A stretch of 64,000 bases of DNA from Mycolicibacterium sp. CR10 (GTDB lineage Bacteria > Actinomycetota > Actinomycetes > Mycobacteriales > Mycobacteriaceae). Position numbers and translations under genes: made by a program. Under the pieces are notes generated by a model that did no database searches, was not told the origin of the DNA, and saw only the letters and a list, made by a program, of their open reading frames with translations. Below are positions 18,353-26,647 of the stretch, piece after piece. Position 1 is the stretch's first letter. Each line of letters begins with the position of its first letter. The stretch lies in the NCBI RefSeq assembly GCF_005222675.1, contig NZ_STGE01000056.1, positions 103,003 through 167,002 of the forward strand, given 5' to 3'.

Positions 18353-18505
18353 TCAGGCGTCACGCTCTTCCCAAAAGCGTTGAGAACGTTCGGCGATCTT
18401 CTCGGCATACTCACCGTTGATCGCGTGGGAGGCGTCAGGATAGACCTCGATCTGACCGTGCGGCAGCAACTTTCGGGCGTCGACGGCGGGAACGTCGAGA
18501 TGCAC
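18353..18505 (-). pseudogene. C-terminal remnant of an alpha/beta hydrolase behind glmS
   Basis: A 50-codon frame starts at GTG 18505, where TAGTG overlaps the glmS stop, and ends at TGA 18353-18355. Its sequence (LDVPAVDARKLLPHGQIEVY, then PDASHAINGEYAEKIA, ending RFWEERDA) looks like the last 50 residues of an alpha/beta hydrolase, including the catalytic-His segment DASHAI. The nucleophile-bearing part is absent. It is probably a deletion remnant; a translated small protein coupled to glmS cannot be excluded. Confidence 0.6.
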
Positions 18506-20370
18506 TACTCGACGGTCACGGACTTTGCCAGATTGCGGGGCTTGTCGACGTCGTATCCCCGGGCCTGCGCGACACCGGCCGCGAACACCTGCATCGGGAT
18601 CGACGACAGCAGCGGCTGGAGAAGCGTTGGTACGGCAGGGATCTCGATCAGATGATCCGCATAGGGCCGCACCGTCTCGTCGCCCTCCTCGGCGATGACG
18701 ATCGTGATGGCCCCGCGCGCCTGGATCTCCCGGATGTTGGACAGCAGCTTGGAATGCAGCGTCGCCGCGTTCTTGGGCGACGGCATCACGACGATGACCG
18801 GCAGGTCGTCCTCGATGAGGGCGATCGGCCCGTGCTTCAGCTCACCAGCGGCGAATCCCTCGGCGTGCATGTAGGCCAATTCCTTGAGCTTCAGCGCGCC
18901 TTCGAGCGCCACCGGGTAACCCACGTGGCGGCCCAGGAACAGCACGGTCTGCGACGAGGCAAACTGATGGGCGAGCTGTGCGACCGGTTCGATGGTGGCC
19001 AGCACCCGCGCGATCAACTCCGGCATCGCCTCCAGGTCGTGGTATTCGCGACGCACCTCGTCGGGGTACTTGGTGCCACGCGCCTGCGCAAGTGCCAGTC
19101 CGACAAGGTAACTCGCCGCGATCTGCGCCAGGAACGTCTTCGTCGACGCCACGCCGATCTCCGGCCCGGCGCGGGTGTAGAGCACCGCGTCGCATTCCCG
19201 CGGGATCTGGCTGCCGTTGGTGTTGCAGATGGCCAGCACCTTGGCCTTCTGCTCCTTGGCGTGCCGCACCGCCTCCAGTGTGTCGGCGGTCTCGCCGGAC
19301 TGTGAGATCGCCACCACCAGGGTGTGACTGTCCAGAACCGGGTCCCGGTAACGGAATTCGCTTGCGAGCTCGACCTCGACGGGCAGCCGGGTCCAGTGCT
19401 CGATCGCGTACTTGGCCAGCATGCCCGAGTGGAATGCGGTGCCGCAGGCGACGATGAAGACCTTGTCGATCTCGCGCAGCTCCTGGTCGGAGAGGCGCTG
19501 CTCGTCGAGAACGATGCGGCTGTCGATGAAATGGCCGAGGAGCGTGTCGGATACGGCCGCCGGTTGTTCGGCGATCTCCTTGAGCATGAAGTACTCGTAG
19601 CCACCCTTTTCGGCGGCCGAGGTGTCCCAGTCGATGTGAAATTCGCGGTAGTCGGTGACGTCGTTGCCGTCGAAGTCGGTGATGCGGTAGCCGTCCGCGG
19701 TGACGACGACGGCCTGGTCCTGCCCGAGCTCGACCGCCTCGCGGGTGTGTTCGATGAACGCGGAGACATCGGAGCCGACGAACATCTCCCCCTGACCGAC
19801 GCCGAGCACCAACGGGGTCGACCGACGGGCGGCGACGATCGTGCCCGGCTCATCGGCGTGCGCGAAGACCAAGGTGAAGTGGCCCTCGAGCCGACGCAGC
19901 ACCGACAGCACCGACGCCGGGAAGTCTCCGGCGTGCGCGCCCAGGGCGTACTCACGGGCCACCAGATGGACCGCGACCTCGGTATCGGTGTCGCTGGCGA
20001 ACTCCACCCCGGCGTCCTCGAGCTCGGTGCGCAGCGCGGCGAAATTCTCGATGATGCCGTTGTGGACGACCGCCACCTTGCCGGTGGCGTCCCGGTGGGG
20101 GTGGGCATTGCGATCGGTGGGACGACCATGGGTGGCCCACCGGGTGTGTCCGAGTCCGGTCGCTCCGACGAGGGTGTCCGTCCCGGACTCGGTGAGAGCG
20201 GCCTCCAGGTTGGCCAGGCGGCCGGCCTTGCGACGTACCGTGAGCCCGCCGTGACCGTCGAGCAACGCGACGCCGGCGGAGTCGTATCCCCGGTACTCCA
20301 TCCGGCGCAACGCGTCGACGACGATGCCGCAGGCAGGGCGCTGCCCGACGTAGCCGACAATTCCGCACAT
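18505..20370 (-). CDS. glmS: Glutamine-fructose-6-phosphate aminotransferase (isomerizing)
   Basis: 621 residues from ATG at 20370, chosen because MCGIVGYVG puts the catalytic N-terminal Cys at position 2. The glutaminase domain (Cys1; HTRWATHGRP, HNGIIENF) is at about 1-240, and two SIS domains follow (FIVACGTAFHSGMLAKY; VVAISQSGETADTLEA; ending YDVDKPRNLAKSVTVE). It makes glucosamine-6-phosphate, the first committed step to UDP-GlcNAc; glmM of the same pathway lies at 26998-28335. No glmS ribozyme-like leader is evident. Confidence 0.98.
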   Translation of the reverse strand: MCGIVGYVGQRPACGIVVDALRRMEYRGYDSAGVALLDGHGGLTVRRKAGRLANLEAALTESGTDTLVGATGLGHTRWATHGRPTDRNAHPHRDATGKVAVVHNGIIENFAALRTELEDAGVEFASDTDTEVAVHLVAREYALGAHAGDFPASVLSVLRRLEGHFTLVFAHADEPGTIVAARRSTPLVLGVGQGEMFVGSDVSAFIEHTREAVELGQDQAVVVTADGYRITDFDGNDVTDYREFHIDWDTSAAEKGGYEYFMLKEIAEQPAAVSDTLLGHFIDSRIVLDEQRLSDQELREIDKVFIVACGTAFHSGMLAKYAIEHWTRLPVEVELASEFRYRDPVLDSHTLVVAISQSGETADTLEAVRHAKEQKAKVLAICNTNGSQIPRECDAVLYTRAGPEIGVASTKTFLAQIAASYLVGLALAQARGTKYPDEVRREYHDLEAMPELIARVLATIEPVAQLAHQFASSQTVLFLGRHVGYPVALEGALKLKELAYMHAEGFAAGELKHGPIALIEDDLPVIVVMPSPKNAATLHSKLLSNIREIQARGAITIVIAEEGDETVRPYADHLIEIPAVPTLLQPLLSSIPMQVFAAGVAQARGYDVDKPRNLAKSVTVE

Positions 20371-20426
20371 AGACCACCAGGGTAGTGCAGGACGCACGTC
20401 ACACCCTGGTGGGATACGGTCATCGG

Positions 20427-21272
20427 GTGGCCAGCACGAAGAAGCTCTTCGCCGCCCTGACCCGCCGTGGACCGCACCGCGTTCTCCGGGGTGACCTGGC
20501 CTTTGCCGGCCTCCCAGGCGTCGTCTACACCCCGGCAGCGGGCAAGAATCTGCCCGGCGTCGTGTTTGCTCACGACTGGATCACATCGGCCGACCGCTAT
20601 CACGGAACGCTGGATCACCTGGCGTCATGGGGCATCGTGGCCGCAGCGCCGAACACCGAGACCGGGCTGGCTCCCTCGGTGCTGACGCTGGCCTACGACA
20701 TGGGAACGGCGCTGGACATCATCGCGGGCGTGCGCTTGGGCACCGGCGACATCAGCGTGCACCCGGGGAAGCTGGGCGTCGCCGGCCACGGCTTCGGCGC
20801 GTCGGCGGCGGTGTTCGCCGCGGCGGGGATGCCCGCCAAGCCCAAGGCCGTCTTCGCCGCGTACCCGACGATCACGAAGCCACCCGCCGAGCACCCTGCG
20901 GCGTCGCTGTCGGTGCCCGGTCTGATCCTGACGGATCCCGGAGATCCGATGTCGCTGCGGTCAAACGCCGTCGAGCTGGCGCGGGCCTGGCGCACGGCCA
21001 CGCTGCGTGCCACGTCGGACACCAAGTCCGGCGGGCTCGTCGAGGGTCGGCGGCTGGCCCCGGTGGTCGGACTGCCGGGTGCGAACAGGAGCACGCAGAA
21101 GATCGTGCGTGCGCTGATGACGGGATATCTGCTGCACACGCTCGCCGGCGACAAGGAGTACAAGGACTTCACCGACGCCGAGGTGGAGCTCCCCAAGGCG
21201 CCGGTGCTTGATCCGTTCGCCGGCGATCCCGTGGATCTGGAGAACAAGGTCGTCGCGCTGCTGAAGCCGTAG
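20427..21272 (+). CDS. Dienelactone-hydrolase-like alpha/beta hydrolase
   Basis: 281 residues from GTG at 20427 (VASTKKLFAALTRRG), preferred over a longer frame lacking homology-like content. GVVFAHDWITSADRYHGTLD, GIVAAAPNTETG and GVAGHGFGASAAVFAAA follow the dienelactone hydrolase/chlorophyllase pattern. At the nucleophile elbow GHGFGAS replaces the usual G-x-C/S-x-G, so the Ser/Cys nucleophile appears to be missing and it may not be an active hydrolase. It is divergent from glmS, 56 bases away, and matches the Rv3438 position in M. tuberculosis as I remember it. Confidence 0.82.
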   Translation: MASTKKLFAALTRRGPHRVLRGDLAFAGLPGVVYTPAAGKNLPGVVFAHDWITSADRYHGTLDHLASWGIVAAAPNTETGLAPSVLTLAYDMGTALDIIAGVRLGTGDISVHPGKLGVAGHGFGASAAVFAAAGMPAKPKAVFAAYPTITKPPAEHPAASLSVPGLILTDPGDPMSLRSNAVELARAWRTATLRATSDTKSGGLVEGRRLAPVVGLPGANRSTQKIVRALMTGYLLHTLAGDKEYKDFTDAEVELPKAPVLDPFAGDPVDLENKVVALLKP

Positions 21273-21313
21273 GCGATGAGGGCCAACCAACCGGTTGGGT
21301 GTATACCTTGACG

Positions 21314-22366
21314 ATGTCTTCGATGCGGACCGGCATTTTTCTCAGTTACTCCGGCGGTTTCCTCGACGCGGTCGAGGAGGTGGTCGAACTCGAGAAGATC
21401 GGCGTCGACATCGCCCTGGTCGCCGAGGCGTACTCCTACGACGCGATCAGCCAACTGGGCTTCCTGGCGGCCCGGACGTCGAGAATCGAGTTGGGCACCG
21501 GCGTCGTGCCCATCTACACGCGTACTCCAGCGCTGATGGCGATGACGGCCGCCGGGCTCGACTATGTGTCCGACGGTCGGTTCCGACTCGGCCTCGGCAC
21601 GTCCGGCCCTCAGGTCGTGGAGGGTTTCCACGGGGTGCCGTTCGACGCCCCGCTCGGTCGCACCCGTGAGGTCGTCGAGATCTGCCGTCAGGTGTGGCGA
21701 CGGGAACGCGTCAGCTACGACGGCAAGTACTACCAGATTCCGCTGCCCGCCGATCGCGGCACCGGCCTGGGTAAGCCGCTGAAGCTCATCAACCACCCTG
21801 TGCGGGAACAGATCCCGATCACCATCGCCGCACTCGGCCCCAAGAACGTCGAGCTGACCGCCGAGATAGCCGAGGGCTGGCAGCCGGTGTTCTTCTACCC
21901 GGAGAAGGCCGACGAGGTCTGGGGCGACGCCCTTCGCGCCGGCGCTGCGAAACGCGATCCCGCATTGGGCCCCCTCGATGTCATGGTGAGCGCAAGCCTG
22001 GCAATCGGCGACGACGTTGACGACCGATTGTCCTGGGCCAAGCCACAATTGGCGCTGTACATCGGCGGGATGGGTGCCCGGGGCCGCAACTTCTATCACA
22101 ACCTGGCGACGCGCTACGGCTTCGGTGACGTGGCCGACCACATCCAGGATCTCTACCTGGCGGGCAAAAAGGCCGAGGCCATCGCGGCCGTGCCCGATGA
22201 GCTCGTTCGCCAGGTGTCGTTGGTGGGGTCGCGCGGATTCGTCAAGGAGCGGGTGGCCGCCTTCGCCCAGGCCGGCGTGACCACCCTGCTGGTCCACCCG
22301 CTCACGGGTGACCGACGCGAAACGGTCGCGTTCGTCGAGGAGCTACAGGCACTGCTGCCCTCGTAG
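21314..22366 (+). CDS. LLM-class F420-dependent oxidoreductase
   Basis: 350 residues from ATG at 21314; an in-frame upstream start at 21299 is possible. Luciferase-like TIM barrel: SSMRTGIFLSYSGG, EKIGVDIALVAEAYSYDA, IELGTGVVPIYTRTP, LDYVSDGRFRLGLGTSGPQV and PITIAALGPKNVELTAEIAE are the conserved blocks of the mycobacterial F420-binding subgroup. The substrate is unknown. It is followed 10 bases later by a pyridoxamine-oxidase-fold protein that may use the same cofactor. Confidence 0.93.
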   Translation: MSSMRTGIFLSYSGGFLDAVEEVVELEKIGVDIALVAEAYSYDAISQLGFLAARTSRIELGTGVVPIYTRTPALMAMTAAGLDYVSDGRFRLGLGTSGPQVVEGFHGVPFDAPLGRTREVVEICRQVWRRERVSYDGKYYQIPLPADRGTGLGKPLKLINHPVREQIPITIAALGPKNVELTAEIAEGWQPVFFYPEKADEVWGDALRAGAAKRDPALGPLDVMVSASLAIGDDVDDRLSWAKPQLALYIGGMGARGRNFYHNLATRYGFGDVADHIQDLYLAGKKAEAIAAVPDELVRQVSLVGSRGFVKERVAAFAQAGVTTLLVHPLTGDRRETVAFVEELQALLPS

Positions 22367-22376
22367 GCTGGGCGGC

Positions 22377-22799
22377 ATGGCTGAACTGACCGAAGACGTC
22401 GTCGCATTTCTGTCCGAGGGCACCCGCACCGCCAAGCTGGGATTCGTCGCGGCGGACGGCAGGCCGCTGGTTGCGCCTGTGTGGTTCGTCGTCGACGGCC
22501 AACAGCTCGTGTTCAACACCGGTCGCGACACCGCCAAAGGACGAGCGCTGACCCGCGACCCCCGGGTGGTGCTGTGCGTCGACGACGACCGGCCGCCATT
22601 CTCGTTCGTGCAGGTTCAGGGCACCGCGTCGCTCAGCGAGGATCCGGAGGAAGTGCTGGACACCGCCACCCGGATCGGCGGCCGCTACATGGGCCAGGAC
22701 CGCGCCGAAGAATTCGGCCGCCGCAACGGTGTGCCCGGCGAGTTGATCGTTCGCGTGACGCCGACGAAGGTGCTCAAGGCGTTCAACCTGGCGGACTGA
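22377..22799 (+). CDS. PPOX-class (pyridoxamine 5'-phosphate oxidase-fold) protein, F420- or flavin-dependent
   Basis: 140 residues from ATG at 22377. Split-barrel fold: FLSEGTRTAKLGFVAADGRP, LVAPVWFVVDG, FNTGRDTAKGRALTRDPRV, VQVQGTASLSED and VRVTPTKVLKAFNL match the short F420/FMN-binding reductase or biliverdin-reductase-like families (TIGR03618 type). It lies 10 bases after the LLM-class oxidoreductase, so the two are probably co-transcribed. Confidence 0.92.
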   Translation: MAELTEDVVAFLSEGTRTAKLGFVAADGRPLVAPVWFVVDGQQLVFNTGRDTAKGRALTRDPRVVLCVDDDRPPFSFVQVQGTASLSEDPEEVLDTATRIGGRYMGQDRAEEFGRRNGVPGELIVRVTPTKVLKAFNLAD

Positions 22800-22804
22800 G
22801 CCGG

Positions 22805-23380
22805 TCAGGCCTCGATCCCGGCAGTGAGGATCGCGGCGAGCTCGCGGTAAGCGTCCGCATCGTCGAGACCGGTGTTCTCACGCACCACCCGCTGCTGGAT
22901 ACGCACCATCACAGTGGCCACCAGGTCGGCGGCGAAGGCGGCGTGGACATCCCGAAAATCCGCTGTCGCAACGCCTTCCGCGATCAGTTCTTGCACCCTG
23001 CGCGCCGCGATCCGGGTGTTCTGCTCATACACGCCGCGGGCAGGCGCAAACGCATCGAGGTCGGACATGAACTGGTCCGACGCGGGATCCAGTGCGGCCC
23101 CGACCGTCGACAGGTATGCCGTGATCCGTTCCCGCGCACCGTGCGTGGCGGCGACGCGGGCTTCCACGAGTTCGGTCGCCGAACGAAAGAAGTGCACCGT
23201 GGCCGCCTGCACCAACTGCTCCTTGCTCCCGGCGAGCGTGTAGAGCGTGGACTTCGAACAGCGCAGCCGCGTCGCGATCTCATCGAGCGTGAGGTGTGCG
23301 AACCCCTCGGACAGGAAGAGGGTCACCAGCGCGTCGAACAACTCGGTGCGACGCCGGGTGGCGAAGGCGGGCCTGGTCAC
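22805..23380 (-). CDS. TetR-family transcriptional regulator
   Basis: 191 residues from GTG at 23380 (VTRPAFATRRRTELFDAL). The helix-turn-helix is at about 10-55 (LTLDEIATRLRCSKSTLYTLAGSK), followed by a C-terminal helical ligand domain with YLSTVGAALDPASDQF and RRVQELIAEGVATADFRD. It is divergent from the acyl-CoA dehydrogenase 44 bases away, with palindromic AGTACT sites in the gap, and so is likely its local repressor responding to an acyl ligand (inference). Confidence 0.93.
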   Translation of the reverse strand: MTRPAFATRRRTELFDALVTLFLSEGFAHLTLDEIATRLRCSKSTLYTLAGSKEQLVQAATVHFFRSATELVEARVAATHGARERITAYLSTVGAALDPASDQFMSDLDAFAPARGVYEQNTRIAARRVQELIAEGVATADFRDVHAAFAADLVATVMVRIQQRVVRENTGLDDADAYRELAAILTAGIEA

Positions 23381-23388
23381 GGGCCTGA

Positions 23389-23415
23389 TAGTACTAGATA
23401 GAGTCCTGTAGTACT
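23389..23415. promoter_or_regulatory. Candidate TetR operator, paired AGTACT palindromes
   Basis: TAGTACTA at 23389-23396 and TAGTACT at 23409-23415 are palindromic half-sites 20 bases apart, on the same face of the helix. They sit between the divergent TetR and acyl-CoA dehydrogenase starts. The repeat is visible; binding is inferred. Confidence 0.4.
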
Positions 23416-23424
23416 GTTTCTGGT

Positions 23425-24564
23425 ATGGCAGTCGAGCGTCTCCTTCCCACCGACGAGGCACATGAGCTGGTCGGGCTCGCCCGACAGATCGCCGACAAGG
23501 TGCTGGACCCGATCGTCGACAAGCACGAGAAGGACGAGAGCTACCCGGACGGCGTGTTCGCCACCCTCGGCGAGGCAGGGCTGCTGAGCCTGCCGTACCC
23601 CGAGGAGTGGGGCGGCGGCGGTCAGCCGTACGAGGTCTATCTGCAGGTGCTCGAGGAGCTCGCAGCGCGCTGGGCCGCCGTCGCGGTCGCGGTCAGCGTG
23701 CACAGCCTGTCCTGCCATCCGCTGTTCGCCTTCGGCACCGACGAACAGCAGCGGCGATGGCTGCCCAACATGCTCAGCGGAACGACCATCGGCGCCTACA
23801 GCCTTTCCGAGCCGCAGGCCGGCTCTGACGCCGCCGCGCTGACGTGCAAGGCCGTCGCGACCGACGGCGGATATCGCATCACCGGTTCGAAGGCGTGGAT
23901 CACCCACGGCGGAATCGCCGACTTCTACAACCTGTTCGCCCGCACGGGCGGCGGGTCCCAGGGCATCTCCTGCTTTCTCGTTCCGAAGGACATCTCCGGC
24001 CTGACGTTCGGTAAGCCCGAGGAGAAGATGGGGCTGCACGCGGTTCCGACCACGGCTGCGCACTACGACGATGCGTTCCTCGACGCCGATCGGCGGATCG
24101 GCACAGAAGGCCAGGGTCTCCAGATCGCTTTCAGCGCACTGGATTCCGGCCGCTTGGGGATCGCCGCCGTGGCGGTCGGACTTGCCCAGGCGGCGCTGGA
24201 CGAAGCGGTGACGTACAGCCAGGAGCGAACCACGTTCGGCCGCAAGATCATCGATCACCAGGGGCTGGGATTCCTGCTCGCCGACATGGCCGCCGCCGTC
24301 GACTCCGCGCGGGCCACCTACATCGACGCCGCCCGCCGCCGCGATGCCGGGCTGCCCTACTCACGCCAGGCGTCAGTGGCCAAGCTGGTCGCCACCGATG
24401 CGGCGATGAAGGTGACGACCGACGCCGTGCAGGTGTTCGGCGGTGCCGGCTACACCCGCGACTACCGCGTCGAGCGGTACATGCGCGAGGCGAAAATCAC
24501 GCAGATCTTCGAGGGGACCAACCAGATTCAGCGCCTGGTCATCAGCCGGCACCTGGCCCGCTGA
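23425..24564 (+). CDS. Acyl-CoA dehydrogenase
   Basis: 379 residues, ATG start. FAD enzyme that alpha,beta-desaturates acyl-CoA. Markers: YPEEWGGGGQPYEVYLQVLE, SLSEPQAGSDAAALTCKA (FAD/substrate loop), GSKAWITHGGIADFY, QERTTFGRKIIDHQGLGFLL, TDAVQVFGGAGYTRDYRVER and EGTNQIQRLVISRHLAR. The catalytic-base position is in the YTRDY...EGTNQ region, as in short-chain acyl-CoA dehydrogenases. It overlaps the convergent membrane-protein gene by 23 bases. Chain-length preference cannot be read. Confidence 0.95.
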   Translation: MAVERLLPTDEAHELVGLARQIADKVLDPIVDKHEKDESYPDGVFATLGEAGLLSLPYPEEWGGGGQPYEVYLQVLEELAARWAAVAVAVSVHSLSCHPLFAFGTDEQQRRWLPNMLSGTTIGAYSLSEPQAGSDAAALTCKAVATDGGYRITGSKAWITHGGIADFYNLFARTGGGSQGISCFLVPKDISGLTFGKPEEKMGLHAVPTTAAHYDDAFLDADRRIGTEGQGLQIAFSALDSGRLGIAAVAVGLAQAALDEAVTYSQERTTFGRKIIDHQGLGFLLADMAAAVDSARATYIDAARRRDAGLPYSRQASVAKLVATDAAMKVTTDAVQVFGGAGYTRDYRVERYMREAKITQIFEGTNQIQRLVISRHLAR

Positions 24565-25161
24565 CCGCCGAGGTCATCGGGGTCAGCGCACCGCGACGTG
24601 CGCCGGCGAGCAGTTCGCCGAGAAGCGCGACGACGACTCCGAACGCAAAGTACAGCGGCACGAGGAACGGGCCGACGCCGAACAGTCCGTCAGAACCCTC
24701 GGTGTAGGCGAAGACCCCGAGCTGCACCAGTCCGATCTCCGCCACCGGACCGACGACCGCCGCGACAGCACCGCAGATCGCGCCGGGCCCGGCACCGAGC
24801 ACACACCAGGTGACGACGGCCGCCGCACAGATCAGCGCAGTCGCGGGAACCACCGGCGAGCCGTGCACCAACGCCGTCGTCACATACATGCCGATGACCA
24901 CGGCCACTCCGGCGACACCCTGCCTGACGCTGACCGTCGCGCGCGGGCAGGCAGGTGTAGCCGTAGCTCCGCCAGCGACACGGTCGCGCCTCCGACCAGC
25001 AGGGGAAACCAGATCGGGCTGCTCCAGACGAACGGCACCGCGTCGGTGTAGTACTCGGTCGTCACGGTGACGACGTGACTGTGATCGCCGATCAGCGCGG
25101 CGACGCCGCCGACCACGAACAGGAAGACGACCTCCTGAAATCGCAACTTCACGTCGCGCAC
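24542..25161 (-). pseudogene. Frameshifted multi-pass membrane protein
   Basis: Two frames join into one plausible protein. The N-terminal part starts at GTG 25161 (VRDVKLRFQEVVFLFVVGG, then FVWSSPIWFPLLVGGATVSL) and runs into a stop at about 24880. The C-terminal part continues in another frame (VSVRQGVAGVAVVIGMYVTT, several hydrophobic stretches, ending at 24542). The switch falls in an alternating GC run near 24935-24945. The whole would be about 205 residues with five or six membrane segments. Cause may be a real inactivating 1-base deletion or a sequencing error. No family recognised. Confidence 0.72.
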
Positions 25162-25162
25162 G

Positions 25163-26638
25163 CTACCCCGATGGATCTCCGACCTGAGGCAGTTCGTCGG
25201 CGGCGATCGCGCACGGGGTCTGCTCGGCGAGCACCGGATCGGCCGGTGGCAGCGGCTCGGCTGGTGGCGGCGCGGGCGTCGGGGCGGGGGCGGCCACCGA
25301 CTCCACCGGCTCATCGCCGGGAGCGTCACATGGGTCCGGTTCTGGTTGCACCTCCCCCGCGACGACCGATCCCTCGACGGGCACGTCGTCTACCGGCTCG
25401 TCGACGTCCTCGGCGTCGTCCTCGCCATCGCCATCGGCGTCGTCGTCGAGATCGGCGGGGTCCTCCAGCGGGTCTTCGAGGTCCGGCGGGTCTTCGAGGT
25501 CCGGCGGGTCTTCGAGGTCCGGCGGGTCTTCGAGGTCTGGCAGGTCGAGGTCCGGTGGCTCGGACAGTCCACCGACCTCGCCGCCCAACAGCCCGCCCAG
25601 TGTTTCGGCGAGTCGTTGCCCGAGCCCCGACAGTCCGCTTCCCATGTCGGGCATCCCGGAGCCCATCCCACCCAGCGACGGCATCGGCGTGGCAGCGGGG
25701 GGAACCGGCGGCGCGGCCGGGGGTGTCGGCGGGATCGCCGACTCGAACGGCGGCGCGGGCGCGCTCCAGGGCGGAGGCGGCGGGCTCGACGGAGGCGCAC
25801 TCCACGCTGCCGGCACGGTCGCGGCTGGATTCCCAGTTCCGGCGGGCATCCCGGCCGGCATCGCCGCAGCAGCCGGCGCCGCAGCCGGCTCCGGACAGCG
25901 GACCTCGTCCTCACAGACGCCGGCGGTCGGCGCACTCCAGGCCGGCCCGAGGCTGCCCGGCACCTCGAACATCGGCCCTTGTTCGGCCGAGATCTCGCCG
26001 GCCGCGCGCTGGTAAGCGTCGGTCACCGAGGCCATGGCCGTGTGCATCGCGGTGATCCACTCCGTGCGAATGCTGTTGTCCACGAATGGTTTCACCGCCT
26101 GATCCACCAACTCGGCGGCCGCCGCCCGGTCACCCGCACCCGTCGTCACCGTCGTGGCAGCGGCTAGCCACTCCGCACGGGTCCCCACAGTGCTGCCGTC
26201 GATCGACACCACGGTCTGAACCTTCGCATCGACTGCCTCCCAAAGGTTCTCGCGCAGCGCGCTCAGCGCTTCCGCAGCCGTGCGAATCGCCGCCGCGGCC
26301 GCTCGGGACGCATCGCCGTGCCGACTCAGGAAGTCCCTGGATGCCGCGGCACCCTCGCCCTGCCATGCTGCCGCCAGCGCCGACAGTTGCCTGTCCTGAA
26401 TGCCCAGCGCGTCCTGCGTTGATCCGACGGCCGCGTCGAACGCCACACAATCAGCCAGCAGCGCGACGAGATCCATTCCGGCCTCACTGTCGTACCAGTC
26501 GCGCACCTGCGCCGCGTGCAGCGTCAGGTCGGGATGCTGGTAGCCGAGCAGATGACAGGCCCACACATAGTGCTGCACGGCCTCGACCGCGGGACGCCCT
26601 TCGGCCAATCGTGAAGGAACAGAGTACTTCTCGACCAT
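25163..26638 (-). CDS. Ala/Pro-rich T7SS-associated protein with acidic repeats (Rv3439c-like)
   Basis: 491 residues. Residues about 1-220 are helical and look like an ESX/PPE-associated alpha domain (QVRDWYDSEAGMDLVALLAD; AWQGEGAAASRDFL is a WxG-type turn; DAYQRAAGEISAEQGPMFEV). Residues 220-330 are Pro/Ala-rich. Residues about 365-390 hold four DLEDPP copies encoded by an 18-base repeat, followed by a long acidic Asp/Glu tract and a Pro-rich end. No signal peptide. It is preceded 9 bases upstream by a WXG100-like gene, so the pair resembles the Rv3440c-Rv3439c pair of M. tuberculosis (from memory). Likely a type VII secreted or associated protein; function unknown. Confidence 0.8.
   Translation of the reverse strand: MVEKYSVPSRLAEGRPAVEAVQHYVWACHLLGYQHPDLTLHAAQVRDWYDSEAGMDLVALLADCVAFDAAVGSTQDALGIQDRQLSALAAAWQGEGAAASRDFLSRHGDASRAAAAAIRTAAEALSALRENLWEAVDAKVQTVVSIDGSTVGTRAEWLAAATTVTTGAGDRAAAAELVDQAVKPFVDNSIRTEWITAMHTAMASVTDAYQRAAGEISAEQGPMFEVPGSLGPAWSAPTAGVCEDEVRCPEPAAAPAAAAMPAGMPAGTGNPAATVPAAWSAPPSSPPPPPWSAPAPPFESAIPPTPPAAPPVPPAATPMPSLGGMGSGMPDMGSGLSGLGQRLAETLGGLLGGEVGGLSEPPDLDLPDLEDPPDLEDPPDLEDPPDLEDPLEDPADLDDDADGDGEDDAEDVDEPVDDVPVEGSVVAGEVQPEPDPCDAPGDEPVESVAAPAPTPAPPPAEPLPPADPVLAEQTPCAIAADELPQVGDPSG
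25470..25541 (-). repeat. Four tandem 18-base repeats encoding DLEDPP
   Basis: Plus-strand unit GGGTCTTCGAGGTCCGGC occurs at 25470, 25488, 25506 and 25524, the last with one change. They lie in frame in the Ala/Pro-rich gene and encode four D-L-E-D-P-P units. Copy number is likely variable between strains. Confidence 0.93.
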
Positions 26639-26647
26639 CGACTGGGC

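Noticed and set aside
20371..20426. glmS ribozyme or riboswitch
   Set aside because: The spacer to the divergent gene is only 56 bases, too short for the element, and actinobacteria do not usually have it.
20693..22297. 534-codon minus-strand frame opposite the dienelactone-hydrolase-like and F420 genes
   Set aside because: It spans two convincing plus-strand genes and the gap between them and has no recognisable motif.
25470..25541. CRISPR array
   Set aside because: The 18-base units are directly adjacent with no spacers and encode in-frame DLEDPP.
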